Shown here piece after piece: positions 7,780 through 16,312 of a stretch of DNA of 64,000 bases. The DNA lies in the NCBI RefSeq assembly GCF_040782645.1, contig NZ_CP160403.1:8343001-8407000 (forward strand), read 5' to 3'. The position numbers were made by a program, and so were the translations under genes. Under the pieces are notes generated by a model. The model did no database searches. It was given only the letters and a program-made list of their open reading frames with translations, and had not been told where the DNA came from. The stretch comes from Streptomyces sp. HUAS ZL42 (GTDB lineage Bacteria > Actinomycetota > Actinomycetes > Streptomycetales > Streptomycetaceae). Every line of letters starts with the position of its first letter. Within the stretch, counting starts at the first letter, position 1.

Positions 7780-8403
7780 ATGGGAACACCCTGGGCCTCG
7801 ATCATCGCCGGGTCGACGGCGGTCTTCAGCGCGGTCGCCACCGGTGGTGCGTGGCTGGCCGCGCGCCGCGCGAACTCCACGGCGGAGGCGGTTGCCCGCA
7901 TCGAGCGGGAGCGCTGGCACGCCGACCTGACGCCGCAGTTCAACGTGACGATCGAGCGCGGCGACGGGGACCGCGCCACGCTGAGCGTGCACCTCGCCGG
8001 CCCGCTGCCCCTGGGGTACCTCGACGAGATCAGCATCAGGGTCGCGCAGAGCGACGACATGGACTACACCCCCACGCTTCCGGGCGGCGCGACGCCAGAG
8101 CAGGTGGCCGCGCACGTGTGGGGGCCGTATCGGTTCGTGCCCCGCGTGAACGACGCCGACGAGAACGGGCAGGTGATGCCGGGGTTCCCGCTGCGGGTGG
8201 GTGCTGGCCAGCCTCGCGCCCTGGAGCGCACGCGGTCACCGCTCTGGTGGGAGGGCAACGACCGCGAGGCGCGGTGGCGGGACAAGTGGCTGAACAAGCC
8301 GATGCGCCTGGTCCTCACCTGCCATCGCGATGGGTTCGACCAGTGGGTGGTCCCGTACGAGGTGGACGTGCCGCAGGCGCCACGGGTTCGAACCGTGGGT
8401 TGA
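7780..8403 (+). CDS. Hypothetical membrane-anchored protein
   Basis: A 207-residue protein with one N-terminal hydrophobic segment (ASIIAGSTAVFSAVATGGAWLAA) followed by a coiled, charged stretch (STAEAVARIERERWHADLTPQF) and a beta-rich soluble domain. This layout is common among uncharacterised Streptomyces phage and chromosomal proteins. It starts at an ATG at 7780. The C-terminus ends abruptly at 8403 beside a GGTTCGAACC palindrome and overlaps a convergent small gene by 89 bases, so the natural end may have been altered. Confidence 0.5.
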   Translation: MGTPWASIIAGSTAVFSAVATGGAWLAARRANSTAEAVARIERERWHADLTPQFNVTIERGDGDRATLSVHLAGPLPLGYLDEISIRVAQSDDMDYTPTLPGGATPEQVAAHVWGPYRFVPRVNDADENGQVMPGFPLRVGAGQPRALERTRSPLWWEGNDREARWRDKWLNKPMRLVLTCHRDGFDQWVVPYEVDVPQAPRVRTVG

Positions 8404-8650
8404 CCCCACTGGGCACCGCGGGCGGCCGGCCGTTGGCCGATGTGACGTTCTCCCCGTTCCCTTCTTTCAACTGGCGAGACGTGAGGCGGTGGTTGAGGAC
8501 CACGCGCCACCACTCCAGCCGGTCCGCCGATGACTGGGGCAGGGCGCGGAGGACGAGGCGCCCCAGGGCAACGAGGGCACCGGTGACGGTGGTCAGGATG
8601 GCGAGTGACGCCGCGGCCCAGGGCGGGACCGCTGAGAGGACAGACAGCAC
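8315..8650 (-). CDS. Small phage-type membrane protein
   Basis: A 111-residue protein whose first ~60 residues look real: a single membrane helix (PPWAAASLAILTTVTGALVALGRLVL) followed by LPQSSADRLEWWRVVLNHR, a pattern I associate with small membrane proteins of actinophages and integrated elements. The remaining proline/arginine-rich tail overlaps the convergent gene and may be spurious. No function is known; its presence supports a phage origin of this region. Confidence 0.4.
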   Translation of the reverse strand: MLSVLSAVPPWAAASLAILTTVTGALVALGRLVLRALPQSSADRLEWWRVVLNHRLTSRQLKEGNGENVTSANGRPPAVPSGVNPRFEPVAPAARPPRTGPPTGRTHRDGR

Positions 8651-8941
8651 GGGACTCGGCCTTCCGGGAGCGCTAACGCGAGGTCTGCGACAGACCCAGC
8701 CAGGGTCATGCCGAGGGGCGTCCTGTCAAAGCGAGCGTGCTGCACGTGTCGTCAGGGCGTCGCTCGACTGGGCCCCGTGGGGGCGCCTCGTCACCGGGTA
8801 CGGCATGCCGGTGACGCCGTTGGCGCCACGTCTGGCATGTGCATCCCCCTGAGCGCTGACTCCGTTGCCCTGTGCCTTCCCTCTGCGGGAGATTCATACA
8901 CCCCACCCCAAGGCCGCCGCGGGCGGTGCTGGATGTCCCGC

Positions 8942-9088
8942 ATGGGAGAGCAGTGGGGGACCGTCGTGGCAGCCCTGATCGGCGTGGGCGGCGTCTTCGG
9001 TGGCATCTTCCTAGGGCGAAGGCAGGTCACCGACCAGGCGGCCGTGGAGCACGGCCAGTGGCTCCGCGGGCAGCGCCGGGAGGCCTGA
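8942..9088 (+). pseudogene. Truncated membrane-protein gene (5' fragment)
   Basis: Only 48 codons remain: GEQWGTVVAALIGVGGVFGGIFLGRRQVTDQAAVEHGQWLRGQRREA. This reads as the N-terminus of a family of longer Streptomyces/actinophage proteins with one membrane helix and a soluble C-terminal domain. The coding sense stops abruptly at about 9085, where a different phage gene begins in another frame without a start codon. That is the signature of a deletion joining two genes. An alternative ATG lies at 8933. Confidence 0.55.
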
Positions 9089-9836
9089 TTCCACGGGCCG
9101 CCTCAACCTCCAGTCGTACCAGCGCGCTCAGCAGTCCAACCCCACCGGCTCATACGCCAGCTACGGCGAGGTGCTGCGCATCTTCTCGCGCCGCTGGGAC
9201 TCCAAGCAGATGGTCGACTGGTACGGACCCACGTCGTACGACGTGAACGGTGACCCGGCCACAGCGGACGCCGCCTGGTTCTGGATGGGCGCCCACTACG
9301 AGGCGAACGACCACGCGTCGGTGCACGACCACTGGTCGGTGGAGGTGCCGGAGACCGCTAAGAACCTTCAGACCCGGTTTGAATTCCGGATCTGGGACCC
9401 CACCACCGGCGTCTTCGGCATGGACCGCACCATCGCCAAGTTCAACGCCGCGGACGTCGTCGTGGCGCAGGACAACGGCGCCCTGTACATGGCCGCCGCC
9501 GCGGGCACCGCCAAGAACCTGTACTTCACGGATGACGTGCTCGTGGTGAGCGGCGCGAGCGTCACCGGCAAGCGCTGGGGCCTGCAGGCCGACTCCACCG
9601 CCGAGTCCGGCTCCAACGTCGGCACCGACTTCCGGGTCAACCGCTACAGCGACAGCGGCGTGTTCGTCGACAGCCCAGTCTTCGTGAAGCGGTCCACCGG
9701 CGTCGTCGGCATCGGCAACATCACGAACCCCGCGGCCCGCCTGGTCGGCTACGAGTTCCCGCAGCCCCTCTACGTCGGCCAAGTCGACGGCATCTGGGAC
9801 AGGGCGAACGGCTTCGCTCGGCACACGAGCTGGTAA
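9087..9836 (+). pseudogene. Phage tail/fibre-like protein, N-terminus deleted
   Basis: The frame is open from the deletion point at about 9087 (STGRLNLQSYQRAQQ) to the stop at 9834-9836, about 249 codons. The protein is beta-rich with glycine/aspartate repeats and phrases such as EFRIWDPTTGVFGMDRTIAKFN and VNRYSDSGVFVDSPVFVKRSTG, which are typical of actinophage tail-fibre or tail-associated proteins. There is no start codon until 9171. It is followed after 12 bases by another phage structural gene, in the usual late-gene order. Exact role is uncertain. Confidence 0.6.
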
Positions 9837-9848
9837 GGAGACCCGAAC

Positions 9849-10456
9849 ATGCGTCTGTACCCAGCTCAGTTCAACGGCGCGTCGATCGCGGGCAACGGCA
9901 GCATCACCGGCAGCCTGGCCGTCGCGGGTGCGCTCTCGGCGAGGACACCCCCGCCAACCACGGTCTCGTGGCGTGGGCGCTTGACCCCACTCACGACGTC
10001 AACTCACGGTTCTCAGCTCCGGGATCATCTACCTTTCCGCCGTATACGTTTCCGCAGCGGCGAACGTGACCAAGCTCTACGTTCACTTCAACGCGGCGGC
10101 CTCAGGCGTGACGGCCGGCCAGAACTTCATGGGCCTGTACGACTCGACCGGCGCGCGCCTGGCGACCGTGAACGTGGACGCGCTCATCACGTCCACCAGG
10201 CTGATCACCGCGTCGCCTCCACGCCGCTCACCGCCAACGGCATGTACTGGGTCGCCCAAGTCTACAACGCGACCACCCCTCCCAGCGTGGCGCGTGGCGC
10301 TGGCACCACCGGCATTGCGGCAGTTACGAAGGCCTGACCGCTGCCACCTTCCGTTACGCGCAGAACGGCACCGGTCAGACGTCGCTGCCCGCGTCCATCA
10401 CCACGTCGAGCAACACGGCAACCGCGTTCGGCGGACCGTGTGCGGCGATCGGCTGA
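9849..10456 (+). pseudogene. Phage structural protein with four frameshifts
   Basis: Coding sense runs through the whole segment but changes frame four times. MRLYPAQFNGASIAGNGSI (9849) is in frame 3; TPANHGLVAWALDP (~9947) in frame 2; SSGIIYLSAVYVSAAANVTKLYVHF and FMGLYDSTGARLATVN (~10015-10205) in frame 1; STPLTANGMYWVAQVYN (to 10337) in frame 3 again; and GLTAATFRYAQNGTGQTSL (10331-10456) in frame 2. Together they form one ~200-residue actinophage-like protein. The shifts mean no functional product, unless they are sequencing errors, which cannot be excluded from sequence alone. Confidence 0.65.
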
Positions 10457-10578
10457 CAACTGACCGGGCGGATCTGACGAGTTGATCACGGTGAGCTGCT
10501 ACTCCAAACGACCCATCGCCCTGCTGGTGCGAGCGGTAATCGCTCGCCGCCGCAAGGGCGTTGACGTACCGTCTGGCC

Positions 10579-11508
10579 ATGGATGACGCCCTTTCCGTTC
10601 AGAACCTTCTCGCCGGGGCGAGAAGGTTTGCTCATCTCGCCATGGCCGCTCACGACCGGTCCGACCAAGAACTGTTCGCGCTACATGGCGGAGTGGCGGT
10701 CGAGCGGCTCGCCAAGGCGGCGCTGGCAGCCAAGAACCCCGCACTTCTCCTGGAGATGAGGGGAAAGGTCGACGCCCTCTTCCACCTCACCGGTGTCAAG
10801 CCCAGCGAGACCCGAATACACACGGTCGGAGCCAAGGACGCCATTGCGCGCCTACGGGCGCTCGATGTCCTGGACCCTGATCCGAAGCTCGACGACCTCA
10901 TTGAGCTACGAAACGGCGTCGCCCACGCCACGCACAGCGAAGGCGACTCAGAGCTGCTGCTCGCTCTTGTGCGCACGGTCGAGGCGCTGCTCACCTCACT
11001 CGGCCAGGACCCCGACGCTTTTTGGGAACGCTGGCTGGAAACGATTCGTATCGCCATCGATGAGGCGCGCACCGAGCTGGAGCGCGAGGTGCGCATTCGC
11101 ATCCAGAAGGCGCGCAACGTCTTCGAGGACCGCTTCGATGGCCTGCCGACCGACGCCGTGACAAAGTTTCAAGCGACGCAACTCGACTCATTCGCCGTCG
11201 CCTCGACGACGGAGAAAGATATCTTCGTGGTTGAGGGCGTATCGACGTGCCCGGCGTGCGACGGTCGCGCGAACGTGACCATGCGGAATCTGAAACTGCG
11301 AAGCGGGCGCACAAGCTTTGTGGCCAGTGAGTTGAGTTGCCCGATGTGTCGGATGACTCTCGCAGGGCTCGATGAGTTCGCAGCGGCGGGATTGAACCTG
11401 GGGCAGGTCAACAACCAAGTTGTGGTCGCGCTCGTAACAAACGGCACTAATCGCCTCCCTATCTCGAAGGCAACGGATCTTCACCTGAAGGACACGCAGC
11501 CGGGGTGA
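10579..11508 (+). CDS. HEPN-domain protein with C-terminal zinc ribbon
   Basis: A 309-residue protein. Residues ~1-135 are all-helical with LHGGVAVERLAKAALAAKNPAL and DLIELRNGVAHATH. The R-x4-H motif (RNGVAH) and upstream E-x-L-x-K match HEPN domains, many of which are RNases of defence and toxin systems. A charged helical linker (residues ~150-200) leads to a zinc ribbon with CPAC (~236) and CPMC (~260). It converges on an Mrr-like nuclease gene 32 bases away. The same domain order, with recognisably similar sequence, recurs at 44644-45681, also beside a nuclease gene. ATG 10579 is chosen over an upstream TTG. Function is inferred. Confidence 0.6.
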   Translation: MDDALSVQNLLAGARRFAHLAMAAHDRSDQELFALHGGVAVERLAKAALAAKNPALLLEMRGKVDALFHLTGVKPSETRIHTVGAKDAIARLRALDVLDPDPKLDDLIELRNGVAHATHSEGDSELLLALVRTVEALLTSLGQDPDAFWERWLETIRIAIDEARTELEREVRIRIQKARNVFEDRFDGLPTDAVTKFQATQLDSFAVASTTEKDIFVVEGVSTCPACDGRANVTMRNLKLRSGRTSFVASELSCPMCRMTLAGLDEFAAAGLNLGQVNNQVVVALVTNGTNRLPISKATDLHLKDTQPG

Positions 11509-11540
11509 GGTGACAAATGGGCGGTTCGACGGCGCAACCT

Positions 11541-12305
11541 CTAGCTGTCGCCGTTGTTCCAGTCGTCACCCAGCACCCAGCGCAGCGCCGACAGTTCGCC
11601 GAGGAGGTAGGCGACGTTCCACGTTTCGTGCTCATCGCCAGGGATGACGAAGCCTTGCTCGTCGGCGTACATGGCTTCCACCTGGCGCATGGCGTCCTTG
11701 ACCATCTTCTCGGTCTTATCGTCCAGTGGCTTCCGTCTTCCGATCTCGACGTTGTGGAAGAGAACTTCCTTGCGGTAGTACCAAAGCTTGGTCGTGCGGT
11801 ATTCCTCTGCCGCAAGGATCTCCGCCTCGGTGCGGGGCCGGGCGTCGACGTACCTGGCGATAAAGGCGTCTCGCCCCTCAAGCAGCTTGGCGAGCTGCGG
11901 GCGTTCCCAGTGCTTCACCCGGAACGGCGGGCGGTTGTTCTCCTCGTACTTTTTGATGAAGTCCTTGCAGGGGTTGGACAGGTAGCTGCTGGCGATGACG
12001 AGGGCGACGTTCGCCCGCTCCGCGGTCGCCCAGGCGAGCAGACCGGTGATCTTGTCCGGCGGGACGCCCTTCGTGCACTTCTTGCAGTCCACGAACCAAC
12101 GCTCCACGTGCACCGAGCCGTCAACGTCCGTGATGTGCCGCTCGGCCACGATGTCCCGTCCGCCGTCCGACGGGCTCGCGTTCAGGCCGGTGCCCTTGCG
12201 CCAGTCGACGTTCACGAACCCGAGTTCCTGCATGAGCTCGAAGCAGAACTCCTCGAAGGCGGTGTCCGTCATGTCGTCGTACGGCATGTATGCGTCATCT
12301 GCCAC
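11541..12305 (-). CDS. Mrr-like restriction endonuclease domain protein
   Basis: A 254-residue protein. The N-terminal half carries a PD-(D/E)XK nuclease signature in the Mrr style: FEEFCFELMQELGF, then SPSDGGRDIVAER (GRD, ~residue 50) and WFVDCKKCTKG (D-x-K, ~residue 72). The C-terminal half (from ~residue 125) is helical and unrecognised. Stand-alone Mrr-type enzymes cut modified or foreign DNA. No methylase gene is adjacent, but the convergent neighbour encodes a HEPN/zinc-ribbon protein, and this pairing recurs elsewhere in the window. The start at 12305 could instead be the ATG at 12272. Confidence 0.7.
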   Translation of the reverse strand: MADDAYMPYDDMTDTAFEEFCFELMQELGFVNVDWRKGTGLNASPSDGGRDIVAERHITDVDGSVHVERWFVDCKKCTKGVPPDKITGLLAWATAERANVALVIASSYLSNPCKDFIKKYEENNRPPFRVKHWERPQLAKLLEGRDAFIARYVDARPRTEAEILAAEEYRTTKLWYYRKEVLFHNVEIGRRKPLDDKTEKMVKDAMRQVEAMYADEQGFVIPGDEHETWNVAYLLGELSALRWVLGDDWNNGDS

Positions 12306-12438
12306 GCGATTAGGGTAGCGACCGCCACTGACACCGCGCCCTTCTCGATCGCCAACACCGTTGAGGACACGAGTGGTGGCAGAGCCTGACCCCGTCTTGC
12401 TCTGTCGAAGCGGACGGGGTCAGGATGCTCACGAGTGG

Positions 12439-12981
12439 TCAGGCCTGAGCCGTCGAAACGCAGTTGCCACACGGCTTCCACTTCGGCGGCACCTCACCGT
12501 CCAGCGGGAAGGTCAGCAGTTCGCCGCCGCGGTATCCCCGGCGAAACCACTCGCAGTCGATACCGCGGTGGTAGAAGTCGCTCGTCTCCGTGGTGACGAA
12601 CTCAGGGTCGAACTCCCAGGAGCCGGGGCGAGCGTAGCGGCCGTACTGCTCACGAACACCTGCCCCGATGCTGCCGTCCGGCCGTCCGCTGCGCGTGTGG
12701 GTGTCGACGCCGCATGCCTCAGCGAACTCGTAGACGTTGAAGTTCGGGTCGTGGTAGCCCAGGACCTGCGCGGTCACCAACATCACGTTGGTGCGAACGA
12801 CGTCCGTCTCCTGGTCGGTGAGAACGCGGTCGCCAGCGCGGGTGTCGGTGTCGCGGTTGTGACCCGCACGGTCGCGACGATAGGGCGCGTCGGACCAGTG
12901 GTGATTGCTGATCTCGCGGGCGAAGTCGCGCGCGATCAAGCACGTCAGCCACCTGCTTCCCGAGCCGGTGAGCGAGTACAT
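12439..12981 (-). CDS. Hypothetical protein, start uncertain
   Basis: I do not recognise this protein. The convincing part is its C-terminal ~116 residues (from about 12786), including MLVTAQVLGYHDPNFNVYEFAEACG and a cysteine-bearing end KWKPCGNC. The upstream part overlaps the antisense DUF6879 remnant and may not be translated. The style (many aromatic residues, short acidic domain) fits accessory or phage cargo. It lies between the Mrr-like nuclease and the broken DUF6879 gene; its insertion may be what truncated the latter. Confidence 0.4.
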   Translation of the reverse strand: MYSLTGSGSRWLTCLIARDFAREISNHHWSDAPYRRDRAGHNRDTDTRAGDRVLTDQETDVVRTNVMLVTAQVLGYHDPNFNVYEFAEACGVDTHTRSGRPDGSIGAGVREQYGRYARPGSWEFDPEFVTTETSDFYHRGIDCEWFRRGYRGGELLTFPLDGEVPPKWKPCGNCVSTAQA

Positions 12982-13219
12982 CCGCTACGAGCACGCCGCC
13001 ACCGGCGTCAACGTCGCGGCGGGCGAGCGGGTACGGTGGCTGCCCCGTCGCCGCGCGTCCGTCGACGACCGCCTGATCCGCTGGCACCACTTCAGCGGAG
13101 ACGGGGTGTGGGCCGGCCAGGAGTTCTCGGAGGATCCGGCGGCGGTCAAGCTGTGCGCGGACGCCTTCGAGGGAGCCTGGGCCCGCGCCACCGACCACGA
13201 CCGGTACAAGCTCCGCTAA
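12905..13219 (+). pseudogene. DUF6879 family gene remnant
   Basis: The C-terminal half of a DUF6879 protein is clear (LPEPVSEYIRYEHAATGVN, GERVRWLPRRRAS, RWHHFSGDGVWAGQEF, ending near DRYKLR). The N-terminal ~80 residues are missing. A conserved stretch usually found between RRRAS and DRLIRW, about 13 residues from memory of the family, is also absent. These proteins are encoded just before XRE/DUF5753 regulators, as here (23 bases before the next gene). The gene is therefore a decayed partner of an apparently intact regulator. Confidence 0.65.
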
Positions 13220-13242
13220 GAGCAAGGATTGTTGGCCAGTTG

Positions 13243-14097
13243 ATGTCCGTCTCCCCGTCCTCCTCCGCCCAGGCCGCGCGCGAGGCCGTCGCCCGACGCC
13301 TGCGTGACCTCCGGAAGGAGGCGGGGCTGACGGTCAAGGAGCTGGCGGCGGCGTGCGGCTGGCACCACGCCAAGACCTCCAGGGTGGAGAACGCGCTCAC
13401 CGCGCCGTCGGCGCGGGACATCCGCGCCTGGTGCGAGGCGACCGGGGCGGCCGGCCAAGCCCAGGACCTGATCACCCTCTCGCTCAACGCCGAGTCGATG
13501 TACCGGGAGTGGCGCCACCAGGTCCGCAACGGGCTGCGGCACCTCCAGGACAGCGCGGCGGCGTTCTACCGGGAGACGGAGCTCTTCCGCCTCTACTCCT
13601 CGACGGTCGTGCCGGGCTTCCTCCAGACCGAGGGGTACGCGGCGGCCGTCCTGCGCACCGCCGCGCGCTTCCGCGACCTGCCGGAGGACGACAGCCTCGA
13701 CGCGGCGCGGGCCAGGGTGGAGCGCTCCCGCGTCATCTACGAGCCGGGGCACCGCGTGGTCGTCGTGCTGGAGGAGCACGTGCTCCGCTGCCAGATGGCG
13801 GACGAGGACGCGATGGCCGCGCAGCTCGGCTACCTCCTCACCGTCGGGGCGCTGCCCGCGGTGTCGCTCGGGATCATCCCCACGGCGACGAGGGAGCGCA
13901 CCCAGTGGCCGGAGGAGACGTTCCACGTCTACGACGACAAGCTCGCGTCGGTGGAGCTGGTGTCCGCGGAGGTGAAGGTGACCCAGCCCAGTGAGGTGGC
14001 GCTCTACGTCAAGACGTTCGAGCTGTTGCGGTCCATGGCGGTGTACGGGGCGGAGGCGCGGGAGCTCATCCTCAAGGCGATCGAGGCGCTGCGGTAG
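13243..14097 (+). CDS. XRE family regulator with DUF5753 domain
   Basis: A 284-residue regulator: an N-terminal helix-turn-helix (residues ~14-70, LRKEAGLTVKELAAACGWHHAKTSRVENALTAPS) and a C-terminal DUF5753 domain (residues ~110-280, with YSSTVVPGFLQTEGYAAAVL and VVLEEHVLRCQM). It is full length for the family. It starts at the ATG at 13243 just after the DUF6879 remnant, its expected partner. Such regulators are common in Streptomyces genomes and integrated elements. Unlike its neighbours it shows no frame damage, so it may still be expressed. Confidence 0.85.
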   Translation: MSVSPSSSAQAAREAVARRLRDLRKEAGLTVKELAAACGWHHAKTSRVENALTAPSARDIRAWCEATGAAGQAQDLITLSLNAESMYREWRHQVRNGLRHLQDSAAAFYRETELFRLYSSTVVPGFLQTEGYAAAVLRTAARFRDLPEDDSLDAARARVERSRVIYEPGHRVVVVLEEHVLRCQMADEDAMAAQLGYLLTVGALPAVSLGIIPTATRERTQWPEETFHVYDDKLASVELVSAEVKVTQPSEVALYVKTFELLRSMAVYGAEARELILKAIEALR

Positions 14098-14295
14098 GCG
14101 AAAGGTGTGGACACGCTTACGCGTGAGGAAAGCTCGCCGAGAGATACGTGAGAGGGGCGACCGTCGGGTGCACGGTGATATGGGTTGATCGCGAATTAGA
14201 TCTTCCAAAATTCAAAATGAGTTTTCCGAGAGGTGTCCTGGCACCACGGCGCCCTATAAGCGAGAGGTCAGGGCCATCGCCACACTCATCATCTC

Positions 14296-14483
14296 CACGC
14301 TCACTCGCCTCACCATCTCGCTCATCGTCGCCTCACCACGCTCGCCTCGGTCGACCGAGAGCAGCGAGTGAAGCGTGAGCCTCACACACGCTCGTCTCAC
14401 TCTCGCTGAGCGTGTGAGTGCGTGCCCCAGGTGGCACGCCCGCCCTGTACCCACACGCTCACCAGGGTGGCCGGCCACCCTGG
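14296..14483. repeat. Cluster of inverted repeats in a 460-bp gene-free gap
   Basis: The 14098-14557 gap holds no gene but several hairpins in series. CACGCTCACTCG (14296-14307) pairs with 14365-14377 with one bulge. A perfect palindrome CTCGGTCGACCGAG lies at 14346-14359. CTCACACACGCTC (14381-14393) pairs with GAGCGTGTGAG (14408-14418). CGTGCC (14421-14426) pairs with GGCACG (14433-14438). A perfect 22-bp palindrome centred on GGCC lies at 14462-14483. Such density suggests a replication, transfer or attachment region of the decayed element. Confidence 0.55.
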
Positions 14484-14510
14484 CGGCGCGCGTCTCTCGG
14501 GGCAAAGAGA

Positions 14511-14544
14511 AGCGGCGTGACGCGCTGTTCCGCGTCACGCCGCT
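14511..14544 (-). terminator. Perfect 14-bp hairpin terminator
   Basis: AGCGGCGTGACGCG (14511-14524), a 6-base loop, then its exact complement (14531-14544). It sits 13 bases after the stop codon of the minus-strand phage-type pseudogene ending at 14558, the expected place for its terminator. No U-tract follows, as is common in Streptomyces. Confidence 0.7.
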
Positions 14545-14557
14545 CTGGGGGTGGCTG

Positions 14558-14987
14558 CTACTTCTTGGTGCGCTTCGCGGCGATCTTGTCGCGCACTCGG
14601 TAGACGAGCTCGTTCGTGTTCTCGGTGCGGCGACGCTGGAACGTCAGCTTGGTTTCCCGTCGAAGCAGTAGCGACGAGCCTGCTTGAAGACGCGCTCAAC
14701 CGCCTCGGGGCTGCTGAGGGTCACGATCTGCCACGCGTTCTTGTCCTTCTGCCACGCCTCGAACGCGTTCTCCACGGAGGTGGCGACCTCCTGGGGGACG
14801 GTGCTGGTGCCCGCCTCGTACCGCTGAGGGGTCAGCAGGGCGGTGAGGTCGTCCGCGACGGGCGCGGCGGGCGTCTCAGGGGGTGGCGTCGGCCTTGGCC
14901 GGCGTGGCGGTACGGGGCTTGCGGGTCGCGGTCTTGGTGGTCTCGGTCGTGGCCTCTTCCTTCGCTTCCGGTTCCGCTGGCGGTCAC
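14558..14987 (-). pseudogene. Frameshifted phage-type protein
   Basis: No single open frame covers this gene, but three pieces read through in order on the minus strand. EPEAKEEATTETTKTATRKP runs to a frame change near 14880. ETPAAPVADDLTALLTPQRYEAG and AWQKDKNAWQIVTLSSPEAVERVFKQARRYCFDGKP run to a second change near 14650. KLTFQRRRTENTNELVYRVRDKIAAKRTKK then runs to the stop at 14558-14560. Restored, it would be a ~145-residue protein with a charged disordered N-terminus and a small C-terminal domain, like small DNA-associated actinophage proteins. Two single-base shifts, plus a doubtful start at 14987, mark it as decayed. Confidence 0.6.
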
Positions 14988-15046
14988 CGTCTGATGACTT
15001 TCTGTAGTTGAATGTTACGGTGAGTGAGCAGTCGTGTCCGCATCAA

Positions 15047-15061
15047 TCCGTGTTACACGGA
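15047..15061. promoter_or_regulatory. Operator-like palindrome
   Basis: TCCGTGT-T-ACACGGA is a perfect 7+1+7 inverted repeat, upstream of the minus-strand phage-type pseudogene. It resembles the operator of a small phage repressor. The rest of 14988-15204 holds no gene. Confidence 0.35.
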
Positions 15062-15204
15062 AATTGGTGGACCTGGGGGCTCGGGAGCCGTGAAACCTGC
15101 GGTGATACCCAAGGCGAGTATCGAGACTGGCCCAGGAGGAGACCTGGCGTTCCGTCAGTGCGGCAAAGCGCCTGGTAGAGACGCCTCTTGGGCTCTCCTG
15201 GTGC

Positions 15205-16233
15205 CTAGACGCTGAGCGCTGGATAGAACTCCTGGTAGTCCCAGACCCGCCGCAGACACTCCTCCGAGTAGGAGTCCAGGCCGCGGTCGTCGCCCTCCGC
15301 GAGATACGCGACGAGCGCGTCGCCGAGCAGGAACGCGTCGTGCAGGGCGAGGTTCATGCCCTTCGCGGCGATGGGCGCGACGAGGTGCGCCGCGTCACCG
15401 GCCAGGAAGAGCCGCCCGAAGGTCATCGGCTCGACGACGCAGTCGTGCATGTCCAGCACACGCTTCTCGATCAGCGGCCCTTCCGTCAGCGGCGGGACGC
15501 CCGTCGCTCCGAGACGCTGCTGCAGCTCCGTCCAGACGCGGTCCCGCGACCAGTTCTCCGGATCGTCGCCGGGCGGGCACTGCAGGTAGTAGCGGGTGAC
15601 CTCGGGGCCGCGCCCCATGTGCCCGGCGAAGCCGCGCGGATGGACGCCGAACAGCACACAGTCGCAGGACGGCGGCGCCTCGGCGAGCAGCGCCGGCCGG
15701 CCGATGCCGTAGTCGTGCCCGCCACGCGGGCCCGTCCGGGCGGCAGCGCTGCCCGGGTCGCACCGCGCCCCGTCGCACCCGGCGACGAAGTCGCAGCGGA
15801 TCAGCTGCCGTCGGCCCGTTTCCGGGCAGGTGTACGACACCGAGGGCCGGTCCGTCGCCAGGTCGTGCAGCTGGACGTCCCGTACGCCGTACCGGATGTC
15901 ACCGCCCCGCACGTCGGCGTACTCGTGCACCAGATCCGTGACCAGCAGCTGCTGCGGGTAGACGAAATGGTGACGTCCCGTCAACTCTCCGTACGGGAAC
16001 CGGTACCGCTCCCCGCCGAAGCGGAACTCGCACGCGGTGTGCAGCTGCGCCCGCTCCAGCAGGTTCCCGGCCAGGCCCCGCTGCCGGAGCCCGTCCACCA
16101 CCCACTCCTCGACGACCCCGGCCCGGGGCCGCCGCTCGATGAACTCCCGCGTCCCGGTCTCCAGGACCACACAGCCGACCGAGGCGGCACGCAGGATGCT
16201 CCCGACGGTGAGTCCCGCGGGACCGGCGCCCAC
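15205..16233 (-). pseudogene. FAD-dependent aromatic hydroxylase, damaged at both ends
   Basis: This is a class A flavoprotein monooxygenase of the 4-hydroxybenzoate 3-hydroxylase kind. It shows the GAGPAGL dinucleotide motif, RAGVVEEWVVDGLRQRGLA, ELTGRHHFVYPQQLL, the DG motif (GCDGAR) and the FAD-ribityl motif FLAGDAAHLVAPIAAKGMNLALHDA. The frame continues upstream as AVRYVVVGAG but reaches a stop with no start codon. A plausible start (GTG 16294) lies in another frame, so a frameshift near the C-run at 16275 is likely. The C-terminus stops at DYQEFYPALSV, tens of residues short of the family's usual end, exactly where the decayed mobile region begins. Confidence 0.7.
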
Positions 16234-16312
16234 GACGACGTACCGGACTGCGTTGCTGCTCCCGGGAGTTGGGGTGGGGGGAGACGGACGTCACCGGGTC
16301 ATTATGTGGTCG

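Noticed and set aside
8384..8405. A GGTTCGAACC palindrome that looks like a tRNA T-arm or tRNA-derived attachment site
   Set aside because: Stem pairing around a seven-base T-loop fails and no acceptor, D or anticodon arms are present upstream.
12361..13242. In-frame extension that would make the XRE/DUF5753 regulator 578 residues
   Set aside because: The extension is antisense or out of frame to better-supported coding sequence, has no domain, and the regulator is complete from the ATG at 13243.
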